NCBI RefSeq assembly: GCF_009739465.1 | Contig: NZ_WHOM01000065.1 | Span: 1 to 64,000 of the forward strand | Direction of reading: 5' to 3' | Origin: Streptomyces apocyni | Lineage (GTDB): Bacteria > Actinomycetota > Actinomycetes > Streptomycetales > Streptomycetaceae | DNA: 64,000 nucleotides | Shown here: positions 1-8,391 of the stretch, one piece after another | Position numbering within the stretch: position 1 is the first letter of the stretch | Layout of the letters: each line of letters starts with the position of its first letter | Position numbers and translations under genes: made by a program | Notes under the pieces: generated by a model | Seen by the model: the letters and a program-made list of their open reading frames with translations, nothing else | Databases searched by the model: none | What the model was told of the DNA's origin: nothing

Positions 1-379
1 AGTCGCTGAGCCGGTGTCGGACCACCCCGCCCCTCGTGCGCGCCGGTCACCCCCACCGCCCGCAGTCGCTGAGCCGGTGTCGGACCGCCCATCCCCCCTC
101 GTGCGCCCCAACAACCAGTCCGCACCCGGCAGCGAAACGCCAGCCCCTCCCGAAGCGCTGCCCGCCGCCTCCCCTGAGCCGCCCTCCCACAGCCTGCATA
201 GCGGGGACGGGACGGATGTCAAGGGTGGAGCGACAGCGGAATCGGCGCAGCCGACGCGACCAAAGGGAGCGCCCTTGACAGCCGGCCCGGCCCCGCGACC
301 ATCGAGACTAGAGGGCGGCCATCCCTGTGCCCTCACGGACACGGGGCGCCCCCGACACCGCCCCGGCCCACCCCGATCA
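1..379. other. Non-coding left edge with a 63-bp-period direct repeat
   Basis: I see no convincing gene here; the open frames are proline/arginine-rich by-products of GC content. A stretch of about 23 bases at position 1 recurs at position 64 (shared core AGTCGCTGAGCCGGTGTCGG) and is followed both times by a CTCGTGCGC motif, so this is an imperfect two-copy repeat of about 40 bp. Inverted copies of TGTCAAGGG lie at 217-225 and 272-280. Confidence 0.5.
195..222 (-). promoter_or_regulatory. Possible leftward sigma70-type promoter
   Basis: On the minus strand TTGACA (complement of 217-222) is followed after 16 bases by TATGCA (complement of 195-200). It would drive a gene lying left of the window. 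This rests on motif reading only. Confidence 0.25.
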
Positions 380-415
380 CCCCGCACTCAGCACCGGTGG
401 GTGTTGGGTGCGGGG
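380..415 (-). terminator. Hairpin terminator of the pectate lyase gene
   Basis: Positions 380-395 pair with 400-415 as a 16-bp stem with two G-U wobbles and a 4-base loop. It lies 17 bases beyond the stop codon of the leftward pectate lyase gene. Confidence 0.65.
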
Positions 416-431
416 TGCGGGGTGCTGCGGG

Positions 432-2063
432 TTAGTTCGCGTAGGTCTCGTACTCGGCGATTTTTGGGGTGCCGGATGAGCTGGTGATGTTGAAGGTGAT
501 TTTGTGCAGGGTGGTTTGGGGGAAGGTGATGACGCCTGCGCCGTTGCCGGTGGTCAGGACGGTGCCGGTGTCGTGGTTGATGACCCGCCAGGAACCGATG
601 TTGCCTGTGGCGCCTGAGGCCTCGCGGATGTTGATCTTGGATACGGTGGTGGCGGAGCCCCACTTGATCGAGATGGAGCCGGTCGAGCCTGTCGGTGACC
701 AGTAGGTGTTCATGTCGCCGTCGCGGACGTCGCCGTAGCTCGTTCCGCTGGCCTTGCTTGAGCCGTCGGAGCCTGCCCCGATGCTGAGGTTGGTCCCGCC
801 GGGGTCGGTCGGACCCGGGGTCGGAGTGGGGGTCGGCGTCGGCGTCGGAGTTGGAGTTGGGGTTGGAGTTGGGTTCTGGGGGGAGCAGTTGCCGTCTGAC
901 TCTCGTAGGTCCTTGTTGGCGCCTGCCGTCTCGCTCACGATGTTCGGCACGCAGTTGGACTGGTCGAGGCTGAAGGCGTACGGGATGTTGACGGTGGTGT
1001 TGGACTGGGGGTTGGGGCCTGCTGGGTTGTTCTTGTCGCCGGGGGTGGACCAGGTCACGTTGTCGAAGGTGTTGCCGCTGACCTGCCAGTAGCCGGCCGC
1101 GTCGGTGTAGAAGGTGCCCAGGACGTCCTTGGAGTCCTTGAAGTAGTTGCTGTCCACCTTCGCGCGGGCTCCGGCGCGGGAGTTGATGCCCGAAGAGTTC
1201 AGCTGCACGTAGTAGTTGTTGTACATGTGGGCTGTTCCGCCACGCAGCAGAGGTGCGCGGGAGTCGATGTTCTCGTACAGGTTGTGGTGGTACGTGATGT
1301 AGCTGTTGGAGACGTCGCTCTCGCTGGAACCGACCAGGCCGCCGCGGCCGGAGTTGCGCAGGGTGCTGTACGACAGGGTCACGTACTGTGTGTTGTCCTT
1401 CATGTCGAACAGGCCGTCGTACCCCTGCGACTCCCCGCCCGACGCCAGCAGGCTGACGTGATCGACCCAGACGTTGCGGACGTTGCGCTCCATGCTGATG
1501 GCGTCGCCGCCGTTGGATGTGGGTGAGCCCGACTTCTTGACGTTCTGGACGGTCACGTTCTGGATGATGATGTTGCTGGACTCGCGTATGTGGATGCCCA
1601 GTTGGTCGAATACGGCACCGTTGCCGACTCCGACGAGCGTGACGTTGCTGATCTGCTTGAGCTCGATGACGCCGTCCGCGGTATTGCAACTGCCGCCCGA
1701 CACCTTGCTGGTGTTGGCGTGGTTGATGGTCCCCTCGACCTCGATGGTGATCGGGGTGCTGCTACTGGCCCGGCCGCACAGGGCCGCGTGGATCGCGGTT
1801 CCCGTGGTGGCCCGTACGGTCTGGCCTCCGGCGCCGCCGGTGGTGCCGCCGTTCTGGGTCGCGTAGCCGCTGGCGTTGCTGGGCGCTGCCGATGCCTCGG
1901 GCATCGACAGGACCACGCCGGTCGCGGCCGCGAGGGCCAGGGCCAGGGTGGTCAGTGCCGCATGGAGTCGCAGGGGTGGCAGGGGGCGTTGGGGTCGCAG
2001 GGTTCGTAGGGGTTGTCGCAGGGCGACTGGTCGTTTGATCGGTCGCTTCGTTGGGCGTCTCAT
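432..2063 (-). CDS. Secreted pectate lyase (PL1 family) with C-terminal discoidin-like module
   Basis: A 543-residue secreted enzyme predicted to cleave polygalacturonate by beta-elimination. An Arg-rich N-terminus is followed by a hydrophobic stretch at about residues 34-52 and a likely signal cleavage near residue 59. The parallel beta-helix domain spans about 65-395 and shows WVDH at 199-202 and RAPLLR at 269-274, the RxPxxR element that holds the catalytic arginine in PL1. A Pro-Thr linker of tandem 6-bp repeats (397-423) leads to a 120-residue beta-rich module resembling F5/8-type carbohydrate-binding domains. An AGGCGAG sequence lies just upstream of the ATG. A LacI-type palindrome lies about 190 bp upstream. 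Family call firm; substrate and C-terminal domain inferred. Confidence 0.88.
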   Translation of the reverse strand: MRRPTKRPIKRPVALRQPLRTLRPQRPLPPLRLHAALTTLALALAAATGVVLSMPEASAAPSNASGYATQNGGTTGGAGGQTVRATTGTAIHAALCGRASSSTPITIEVEGTINHANTSKVSGGSCNTADGVIELKQISNVTLVGVGNGAVFDQLGIHIRESSNIIIQNVTVQNVKKSGSPTSNGGDAISMERNVRNVWVDHVSLLASGGESQGYDGLFDMKDNTQYVTLSYSTLRNSGRGGLVGSSESDVSNSYITYHHNLYENIDSRAPLLRGGTAHMYNNYYVQLNSSGINSRAGARAKVDSNYFKDSKDVLGTFYTDAAGYWQVSGNTFDNVTWSTPGDKNNPAGPNPQSNTTVNIPYAFSLDQSNCVPNIVSETAGANKDLRESDGNCSPQNPTPTPTPTPTPTPTPTPTPGPTDPGGTNLSIGAGSDGSSKASGTSYGDVRDGDMNTYWSPTGSTGSISIKWGSATTVSKINIREASGATGNIGSWRVINHDTGTVLTTGNGAGVITFPQTTLHKITFNITSSSGTPKIAEYETYAN

Positions 2064-2249
2064 CTCGCCTCGCTCATCTCATCTTTGTCGTCGTCGACTG
2101 ATGCTGGGCGTGCTGATCTACGTGCCGTGGTCTACGTCAGGGGTGTCGCTGGGTAGGTCGCCAGGCCCGGACATGGGTGGCCTGAACCTTCGAACCCTGA
2201 ACCTTCGAGGCCGGTAGCCGGAGCAGTCGGATCGGTCGTATCCGCCGCA

Positions 2250-2263
2250 AGAAAGCGCTTTCT
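2250..2263. promoter_or_regulatory. Perfect 14-bp palindrome, LacI-type operator candidate for pectate lyase
   Basis: The palindrome AGAAAGCGCTTTCT has the central CG and symmetric arms usual for LacI/GalR operators that control polysaccharide-degrading enzymes in actinobacteria. A minus-strand TTGTCA (complement of 2269-2274) lies next to it as a possible -35. No LacI gene is in the window. Confidence 0.6.
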
Positions 2264-2410
2264 GTCCGTGACAATAGGGTGCCCTCAGCTGGGCTGACAA
2301 GGCTCGTGCACCGTGCGGAATGGGCGCTAGAGGCGCGCCCACGACACGGTGCCGGGACAGGCATAGCCTGAAGGGGAGGGGGATGCTCCGGCACTTAGGA
2401 GATGAGCGTC

Positions 2411-3106
2411 ATGACATTCGTGCAGGTCATCGACTGCAAGACAAGCCACCCAGACGAGCTGAACCGTCTGATGGACAGCTGGGCTGAGGCCACCAAGGGT
2501 AAGCGGACCGCCACCCACGCGATCATGGGCCAGGACCGCGCGGACGCGTCGCACGTCGTGGAGATCGTGGAGTTCCCCTCGTACGAGGAGGCGATGAAGA
2601 ACTCGAACCTTCCGGAGACCGACCGGATCTTCCGGGAGATGGTGGCGCTGTGTGACGGGATGCCCTCCTTCACGGATCTGGATGTCGTACGGGACGAGCA
2701 GCTCAACAAGGGGATGGTCGCGCGGTTCTTCGAGGAGGTCGTGAACGGCGGCGACACGGACGCCGCGGACGCGCTGTGTACGGCGGACTACCGCGAGCAC
2801 GACCCGTCCTTGTCGTCCTACGACGTCGGTCTCGAACAGGCCAAGCGGGAGAACGAGGAGATCTTCAGGGCCTTCGGGCCCCAGGTCACCGTCGAGAGCA
2901 TGGTTGCTGAAGGCGACCAGGTCTGCGTGCGGTTCTCCTTCAAGGGCAAGCACGTTGGCGAGTACAAGGACATCGCGGCCACCAACCGGGATGTCGCGGG
3001 CACCGGGCACGGAACCTTCCGCTGCGTGGGCGGGAAGATAGCCGAGAGCTGGTGGAACGTGGACGACATGGGCCTGATGCAGCAGCTGGGCGTCCTGGAG
3101 GGCTGA
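2411..3106 (+). CDS. Fusion of a dimeric alpha/beta-barrel (ABM-like) domain and a SnoaL-like domain
   Basis: A 231-residue cytoplasmic protein. Residues 1-95 look like a dimeric alpha+beta barrel of the antibiotic-biosynthesis-monooxygenase type (EIVEFPSYEEAMKNS). Residues 100-231 look like a SnoaL/ester-cyclase fold, with the family-like ending GGKIAESWWNVDDMGLMQQLG. Function unknown; such domains bind small hydrophobic substrates. An ATG at 2402 is in frame, but TAGGAG (2396-2401) abuts it directly, whereas it sits 9 bases before the ATG at 2411, so I prefer 2411. A run of 7-bp repeats follows the stop codon. Confidence 0.72.
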   Translation: MTFVQVIDCKTSHPDELNRLMDSWAEATKGKRTATHAIMGQDRADASHVVEIVEFPSYEEAMKNSNLPETDRIFREMVALCDGMPSFTDLDVVRDEQLNKGMVARFFEEVVNGGDTDAADALCTADYREHDPSLSSYDVGLEQAKRENEEIFRAFGPQVTVESMVAEGDQVCVRFSFKGKHVGEYKDIAATNRDVAGTGHGTFRCVGGKIAESWWNVDDMGLMQQLGVLEG

Positions 3107-3113
3107 GGGTGGG

Positions 3114-3169
3114 ACCTGAGACCTGAGACCTGAGGCCTGAGGCCTGAGGCCTGAGATCTGAGACCTGAG
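3114..3169 (+). repeat. Eight tandem heptamers just after a stop codon
   Basis: Eight adjacent copies of a 7-bp unit (ACCTGAG, GCCTGAG or ATCTGAG). The gene's own last bases, GGCTGAG at 3101-3107 with the stop TGA, match the unit at six of seven positions. Confidence 0.9.
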
Positions 3170-3300
3170 ACCTCCGAGCTAGGGAACCTCGGCGGCCAGC
3201 AGGGCGACGGTTCGCGGTGCGGTCGGTGGTGGTGGGGGTGGTGGTGGGGTGGGGCGCCGTGGGCCGCCGCCCACACGCCCACGGCCACATGCCCCACGGG

Positions 3301-4239
3301 TCAGGCCGAGGGGGACGCGGCGAGGGTTCGGCGGATCTCCGCGATCATTTCTTGCGGCCGCCAGAAGACGTGCGCCGCGCCGTACCGCAGCACGTACCGC
3401 ACCCCTGGGCATCGTATGAGCTCGTTGAAGCGCGCCATGTCGGCGCGGTGCGCCTGGCGGGAGCCGTGCCAGCGGTAGCCCTCGATCTCCACGACCAGCC
3501 CCGCCGACCGGAAGAAGAAGTCCGGGTAGCGCCGTCGTCCACCCGGTACATGGAGCACGACGCCCGTCTCTGGGTGCAGGTCCGCCTCGTGTATCCGTAG
3601 CCGCGCTACCGTCTCGGCCGGTGACTGGGCGGCGAGGTTGGCCAGGTTCAGCCACTTGAGGGCGCGGCGGCTGCCGCGTATCCCGGGTGCCGCGAGTGCG
3701 TAGTCGACCTCCCGTAGTTCCACCAGTGCGGGGCGTGGGCCCCAGGGCAACGTACGTGGGGTGAGCGCGGACTCGGTGGCGACCAGGGCCTCGTCTCTGG
3801 GGCCCTGTCGTAGCAGGTCGGCGACGGTTCGCGCGGCGGAGGTGTGGAGCAGTCCGCCACCTCCTCGCAGTACATCCCCTGCGTGGAGAGACATGTGGTG
3901 TAGACGCAGGCCGGTCGGCCTGCCCTTCTTGGTGACGTCGATGAACTCCAGTTTCTGATGCCCCTCCCTCGCCCGCTCTCCTTCGTTGAGCAGCTCGATG
4001 CCGTGCAGTGCGGCGGCGGAGCGATGGCTGGCCACCAGATGAGGCTTGCCCAACTGCACGGCCCGCAGCCGGAGCCCCAGGTCCACCTCCCGTCCTGGCT
4101 CACCCCACGCCCCCCGGCGCAGCGGCACCCAACCGTCCCTGCACAGGTGTCGATTGAGCCTGTGTCGGCCCCAACCCGCCTCGATCGCCCGGGCGGTCAG
4201 CAGTACACCCCCCTGAGCCAACTCCCGTAGCTCCGTCAT
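3301..4239 (-). CDS. AbiEi-type antitoxin-domain protein with DUF559/Vsr-like nuclease domain
   Basis: A 312-residue protein. The N-terminal part (about 1-70) resembles the winged-helix AbiEi antitoxin domain (LTARAIEAGWGRHRLNRHL). The C-terminal part has the DUF559/Vsr-like core: YPDFFFRSAGLVVEIEGYRWHG followed by an Arg/Asp-rich helix and a strand ending in RYVLRYG. In this fold the Asp and Glu of PDF...EIEG are the candidate metal ligands. No AbiEii toxin lies beside it, so it is an orphan; many actinobacteria carry such single genes of unknown role. Could be a restriction-like or repair nuclease, or a catalytically silent regulator. Confidence 0.62.
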   Translation of the reverse strand: MTELRELAQGGVLLTARAIEAGWGRHRLNRHLCRDGWVPLRRGAWGEPGREVDLGLRLRAVQLGKPHLVASHRSAAALHGIELLNEGERAREGHQKLEFIDVTKKGRPTGLRLHHMSLHAGDVLRGGGGLLHTSAARTVADLLRQGPRDEALVATESALTPRTLPWGPRPALVELREVDYALAAPGIRGSRRALKWLNLANLAAQSPAETVARLRIHEADLHPETGVVLHVPGGRRRYPDFFFRSAGLVVEIEGYRWHGSRQAHRADMARFNELIRCPGVRYVLRYGAAHVFWRPQEMIAEIRRTLAASPSA

Positions 4240-4521
4240 GCCCTCAGTGTGCCCTCAGACGCAGCTGTCCCGTCAGGCCTGTGGATAACTCTGGTCACGG
4301 TGGGCCTGACCTGCATAGACCGCCCGGTGGTCGACGCGGCACCAGTGGTGGCCGCGCTGGTGCTTGGGTGACTCGCCCCCCGTTCAGCTCCTCTAGGTCC
4401 GGTGGGCCCGGTAGGTCGGGCGCTGGGTCTACGGGCTCAAGACCGTGGGCCCGGACGTTGCCTAGCCTCAGGGCGTCGCGGCAGCGGGGCGAGAGGGAGA
4501 GGCAAAGGGAGGGAGAGGGGG

Positions 4522-6132
4522 ATGGCGGGGGGAATGGGGCGCTTACGTGACGCGGGAGCCGCCACGTTGGAGTACGCCGCCGTGCTCGCTCTCATCGCGG
4601 CCATCGCCGTGGCAGCGTTCGCCACCCCCACCGGTGCGGTCGTCGCGGAGCGCGCCCATTGCGCCGTGCTCTCCATCGTCGGCCAGAGCGGGGGAGGTTG
4701 TGGTGGTAGCGATGGTGACGGTGGTGGCAGTGGGGATCAGGCGGATGGCGGTGGCAGGACCGATGAGGATTACCGGCCCACCGACTGTCAGGTCGGCAGC
4801 AGTACGGAGACGGTGAGCAACCAGGCCAAGGTCCTCTGGTTCACGGTCGGCGACAAGCACCAGTTCCGGATGGAAGAGTTCAACGTCGAGGGGCCGAACG
4901 GCGAGCCTACGCATACGAAGAAGTACCAGATGACGTTCGCGGACGGGGTCAGCGCCGGGCTGGAGTTCAAGGCCGGGTTCGGTGCTAAGGCCGATCTCGG
5001 CGGAGGCGGAGGCGGAGGCGGAAACGGAGACGGAAACGGAGACGGAGGCGGTGGCGCAGGCGGTGGCGCAGGCGGCACGGTGAAGGTGGGGGGCGGGCTC
5101 GAGTTCAGCGAGGGCGACACCTGGGTTTTTGACAGTAAGGAAGAGGCTGACAGGTTCAAGGGCGACCTGCGGCGCCTGCACGAGGCGGACCAGAGCAACT
5201 GGACCAAACCTGGCTGGCGGATCATCCGGGACACCTACCGTGAGCATGTCTCCGGCAGCAACAAGGAGATCCGCGAGCGGCTCGAACGCGAGATGGACGC
5301 CAACCGCGTCAGCTTCCGCACAGTCCAGACCAACGCCGGTGTTGAAGCCAACCTCGCCGGACCCGCCCTGGGCGACCTGGAAGTCGGCGCCTCCGGGAAA
5401 CTGGAGGTCGCGAGCAGCGTCACGACGGCCGACGACGCCAAGGCGAAGACGACGACCGAGACGTACGCCTTCCAACTCCGCGGCGAACTGGGCGCCGAGC
5501 TGGACGCGGGCGTCGCCGAGGCCGGGGCGTACGCGGGGCATACGCGTAACGGCGCGATCGGTGTCACCCGGGGCCAGGACGACGGCGACCTGCAGAAGAT
5601 CGTCATCACCCGGACTGTGGACACCAAGGCGCGCGCGGACGCGGGGGTCACCCTGCCGGATGGCGAAGGCGGCGAAGGCGCAGATGGGGGTGACGCCAGT
5701 GGAAGCGGCAGCCTGGGCGTGGGCGTGGGCGTGGGTGCCAACATGGGAGAGACCGAGGTCGTCACCACCACCCTCGAGATCCCCAAAGGCCCCGAAGGCG
5801 ACGCGATGCGCGCCGTCGCCGAGCGGTGGCTGAACGACCCGGACCACGCCGCGAAGCCCTTCGAGACGGCTTTCATGGACCCGGCCCCCACGACCCGCCC
5901 GGACCGCGCTGACGCGTTCGGCAACCCGTTGTTCGAGCATGCCAAGACGACCCGGGCGACGTACGACTCAGTCGAGGACAGCGCCAGCTTCGGATTCGAA
6001 CTCAACGCCATGGCGAGCCTGGGCTTCGACCGGACGATCAACGAGACCACCGCGACGATCAGGTCCGGGGACTACCTTGGCATGCCTCAGGGCGACAACC
6101 GCAGGTACCAGCGCAGCGAGATCTGCGGCTAG
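4522..6132 (+). CDS. Large secreted protein with Flp-pilin-like class III N-terminus
   Basis: A 536-residue protein of unknown function. Residues 10-36 (DAGAATLEYAAVLALIAAIA...) have the pattern of Flp/TadE pilins: a small residue, a Glu-Tyr pair five residues on, then one hydrophobic helix. Gly-rich segments follow at about 55-80 and 165-195. The remaining 350 residues alternate polar and small/hydrophobic residues in long beta-prone stretches (VEANLAGPALGDLEVGASG and similar). Normal Flp pilins are under 100 residues, so this would be a pilin-type anchor carrying a very large exported domain. The ATG at 4522 has the G-rich Shine-Dalgarno GGGAGGGAGAGG. A lipoprotein gene follows after 31 bases. 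A prepilin peptidase gene lies at 11641. Confidence 0.6.
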   Translation: MAGGMGRLRDAGAATLEYAAVLALIAAIAVAAFATPTGAVVAERAHCAVLSIVGQSGGGCGGSDGDGGGSGDQADGGGRTDEDYRPTDCQVGSSTETVSNQAKVLWFTVGDKHQFRMEEFNVEGPNGEPTHTKKYQMTFADGVSAGLEFKAGFGAKADLGGGGGGGGNGDGNGDGGGGAGGGAGGTVKVGGGLEFSEGDTWVFDSKEEADRFKGDLRRLHEADQSNWTKPGWRIIRDTYREHVSGSNKEIRERLEREMDANRVSFRTVQTNAGVEANLAGPALGDLEVGASGKLEVASSVTTADDAKAKTTTETYAFQLRGELGAELDAGVAEAGAYAGHTRNGAIGVTRGQDDGDLQKIVITRTVDTKARADAGVTLPDGEGGEGADGGDASGSGSLGVGVGVGANMGETEVVTTTLEIPKGPEGDAMRAVAERWLNDPDHAAKPFETAFMDPAPTTRPDRADAFGNPLFEHAKTTRATYDSVEDSASFGFELNAMASLGFDRTINETTATIRSGDYLGMPQGDNRRYQRSEICG

Positions 6133-6163
6133 TGAGGGACCAGCAGGACCGGAAGGACGCGTG

Positions 6164-6736
6164 ATGAGGAGCAGCAAGCGTCGTACGGTGGCGGCAGCCA
6201 TCGGTGCCGCACTCGCCGTCGGTGTACTCGCCACCAGCTGCGGCGACAGCGGCGACAGCAGTCGTGCGTCCGTCGCCAAGAACACCCTCACGGCCGGAAA
6301 GGTCTCCGTCACCTTCCCGTCCACCTGGCAGCAGACCGACCCGACCGGCGACCTCGACGCCGTCGCCGAACTCCACGAAGGTGGCACCCCCGTCGGCAGG
6401 CTCTCGGTCAGGCGGGACTTCTCCACCGCCAGCAGCGTCGCCTTCGCGGCGCACGACGCCCGGCGTACGTACACGTTCGGCGGCGGTACGCAGCGCTTCG
6501 GGAAGGTCGAGCACCAGGGCGTCCCGGGTGACGTCTTCCGCATCGACTACCCGGAGCGGGAGTCGCCCGGTGGAGGCGAGGGGCTGGCGCGGAAGGGCGC
6601 CAGGGTTCTGGGTACGGACGTGGTCGCCGCGGAGGGGAAGCGGACGTTCTTTCTCGTACGGCTCAACTACGTGTCTGGTCAGCTGACTTCGGATGAGGTG
6701 GACGCGATCGTGGACTCGGTCGCGGTTTCCGACTGA
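6164..6736 (+). CDS. Secreted lipoprotein of unknown function
   Basis: A 190-residue lipoprotein. A basic start (MRSSKRR), a hydrophobic stretch and the lipobox LATSC place the lipidated Cys near residue 27. The mature part has the pattern of small actinobacterial lipoproteins that begin with a user-of-membrane fold: VSVTFPSTWQQTDPTGDLDAVAEL, then a VGRLSVRRDF strand and a C-terminal DAIVDSVAVSD helix. GGAAGGA (6151-6157) sits 6 bases before the ATG; an in-frame GTG directly before it is less well placed. The close spacing behind the pilin-like gene suggests one transcript and a joint role at the cell surface. No catalytic motif seen. Confidence 0.72.
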   Translation: MRSSKRRTVAAAIGAALAVGVLATSCGDSGDSSRASVAKNTLTAGKVSVTFPSTWQQTDPTGDLDAVAELHEGGTPVGRLSVRRDFSTASSVAFAAHDARRTYTFGGGTQRFGKVEHQGVPGDVFRIDYPERESPGGGEGLARKGARVLGTDVVAAEGKRTFFLVRLNYVSGQLTSDEVDAIVDSVAVSD

Positions 6737-6850
6737 AGGCGAGCGGCCTTTCGGGCCTTGACTTCAAGCGCGCTCAAAGTGATGCACTCCCGGCTACGAG
6801 GTAGCTCCAGGGCAACAGGCCCTGGGCGCCGCCCTGTTCGGAGGTCGTCC

Positions 6851-7445
6851 ATGAGTAGCGGCTCACCCGTCACGCTCATCACCGGCGGCGGCAGCGGCAT
6901 CGGTGCCGCCGCCGCCCGGCAGCTCATCGATCAGGGGGTACCGGGTGGCCGTCACCGGGCGCGGCGAGGGCCGATTGAGTGCGTTTGCAAAGCAACTTGG
7001 CTCATCTGTCGAGCTGTTGACTCTCCCTGGCAACGCGGCCGACCCCGAGGGCTGGCGCGAGATGGTGCTGACCAACGTCCTGGGGCCCGCGCTGCTGATC
7101 CGGTCCGCCCTGCCGCACCTGAAGCAGACGCGCGGCCGGGTCGTGCTGGTCGGCAGCGTGGCGGGCATCGTGCACACGCCGGGCAACTTCTACGGCGCGA
7201 CCAACTGGGCGCTGACCGGGCTCGCCGAGAACGCCAGGCGGATGGTCACGAGCGACGGCGTCGGCGTCACGTTGATCGCGCCGGGGCGGGTGGAGACGCC
7301 GTTCTGGGACGGCCTGGGCCACCTCCCGGACGGGCAGCTGCTCACCGCCGACGAGCTCGCCGCCTCCTTGGTGTGGGCGATCAACCAGCCCAGCGGCGTG
7401 GACGTCAACACGGTGGTGGTACGACCGGTGGGCCAGCCGGTGTGA
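6851..7445 (+). pseudogene. Broken short-chain dehydrogenase/reductase gene
   Basis: The first 29 residues (MSSGSPVTLITGGGSGIGAAAARQLIDQG) are a normal SDR start with the nucleotide-binding TGGGSGIG. A run of five G at 6934-6938 then shifts the frame by +1; the rest continues in the next frame as YRVAVTGRGEGRLSAFAK and so on to 7445. Further lesions are visible: the segment that should hold the NAG motif is missing (GNAAD runs straight into DPEGWREM), and the catalytic YxxxK reads Tyr-Gly-Ala-Thr-Asn, with AAC at 7203-7205 instead of a Lys codon. With three independent defects this is a dead gene, not a sequencing slip. Confidence 0.82.
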
Positions 7446-7525
7446 GGCGCGGGGCGGCGGGGGTGCGAGGCCGCGCGTGGTCGGGGGTGCGAGGCCGCGC
7501 GGAGTCGGAGGCGCGAGGCCACGCG
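7440..7525 (+). repeat. About four 24-bp tandem repeats at the end of the SDR pseudogene
   Basis: Cores of the type GTGCGAGGCCGCGCG begin at 7463, 7487 and 7511, a 24-bp period. A diverged copy begins at 7440 and contains the pseudogene stop TGA (7443-7445). Confidence 0.8.
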
Positions 7526-7569
7526 AAATCCGGGTAGCGACCGCGCGCCGCCCCTGCGACGATCGCCGT

Positions 7570-8328
7570 ATGACCAGCTTCGAGGACCTCGTCGCCGAAG
7601 CGGAGGCCGCCCCGGTAGCGGGCTGGGACTTCTCCTGGTTCGACGGCCGCGCGAGCGAGGCCCGGCCCTCGTGGGGCTACCAGCGCCGGATGGGCGAGCG
7701 GATGGCGATGGCCAAGGCCGCGCTGGACATCCAGACCGGCGGCGGCGAGGTACTCGCGGGCGTACCGAAGCGACCGCCGCTGTGCGTCGCCACCGAGGGC
7801 TGGCCGCCGAACCTCGCCAAGGCCACCGCCCGGCTGCACCCGCTCGGTACGGCCGTGGTCGCCGCCCCCGAGGAGCCGCCGCTTCCGTTCGCCGACGGGG
7901 CCTTCGACCTGGTGGTCAGCCGCCACCCGCAGAAGCCGTACTTCGCCGAGGTCGCGCGCCTGCTCAGCCCCGGCGGTACCTACTTCGCCCAGCATGTGGG
8001 CCCGGCCAGCGTCTTCGAACTCGTCGAGTACTTCCTCGGGCCGCAGCCGGAGAACATCCGCCGCGCCCGCCACCCGGAGCTGGAACGCGCCGAGGCTGAG
8101 GCGGCCGGGCTCGATGTCGTCGATGTGCGGATGGAGTGGCTGCGGATGGAGTTCCACGACGTGGGGGCGGTCGTGCACTTCCTGCGCAAGGTGGTGTGGA
8201 TGGTCCCGGGGTTCACGGTGGAGAAGTACGGCGTGCGGCTACGGGAGCTGCATGAGCGGATCCAGGCCGACGGGCCGTTTGTGGCGCACAGTTCGCGGGT
8301 TCTGTTCGACGCCAGGAAGCCCGCGTAG
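7570..8328 (+). CDS. Class I SAM-dependent methyltransferase
   Basis: A 252-residue protein with the usual class I layout: motif I-like ALDIQTGGGEVLAG at about residues 50-63, a second strand near CVATEGWPP, PLPFADGAFDLVVSRHPQ as the post-II/motif IV region, and VARLLSPGGTYFAQHVG as motif VI. It resembles the broad Methyltransf_11 group. The substrate cannot be told from sequence. The ATG at 7570 starts a sequence typical of the family; longer upstream frames are repeat-derived. The 3' end, including the stop, is duplicated in tandem downstream. Confidence 0.8.
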   Translation: MTSFEDLVAEAEAAPVAGWDFSWFDGRASEARPSWGYQRRMGERMAMAKAALDIQTGGGEVLAGVPKRPPLCVATEGWPPNLAKATARLHPLGTAVVAAPEEPPLPFADGAFDLVVSRHPQKPYFAEVARLLSPGGTYFAQHVGPASVFELVEYFLGPQPENIRRARHPELERAEAEAAGLDVVDVRMEWLRMEFHDVGAVVHFLRKVVWMVPGFTVEKYGVRLRELHERIQADGPFVAHSSRVLFDARKPA

Positions 8329-8377
8329 CGTCGACGCCAGGAAGCCCGTGTAGCGCCTGCCGTTAGCGCCTGCCGTT
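8306..8377 (+). repeat. Tandem duplication of a gene's 3' end (25 bp x2, then 13 bp)
   Basis: 8306-8330 and 8331-8355 are identical but for one base and each contains a TAG in the same place; the first TAG is the methyltransferase stop codon. A 13-bp unit (CCTGCCGTTAGCG, 8356-8368) then partly repeats. Confidence 0.9.
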
Positions 8378-8391
8378 CCTCCCTCTTCCGC

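Noticed and set aside
822..873. Microsatellite of regulatory interest
   Set aside because: The hexamer repeats encode the Pro-Thr linker of pectate lyase, a usual feature of such enzymes.
388..1689. Reverse-strand 433-residue frame inside pectate lyase
   Set aside because: Arg/His/Gln-rich shadow frame of the real gene on the same strand.
4543..5940. Long reverse-strand open frame across the pilin-like gene
   Set aside because: A by-product of high GC; low-complexity translation, no ribosome site, and the forward frame has the pilin leader and a strong Shine-Dalgarno.
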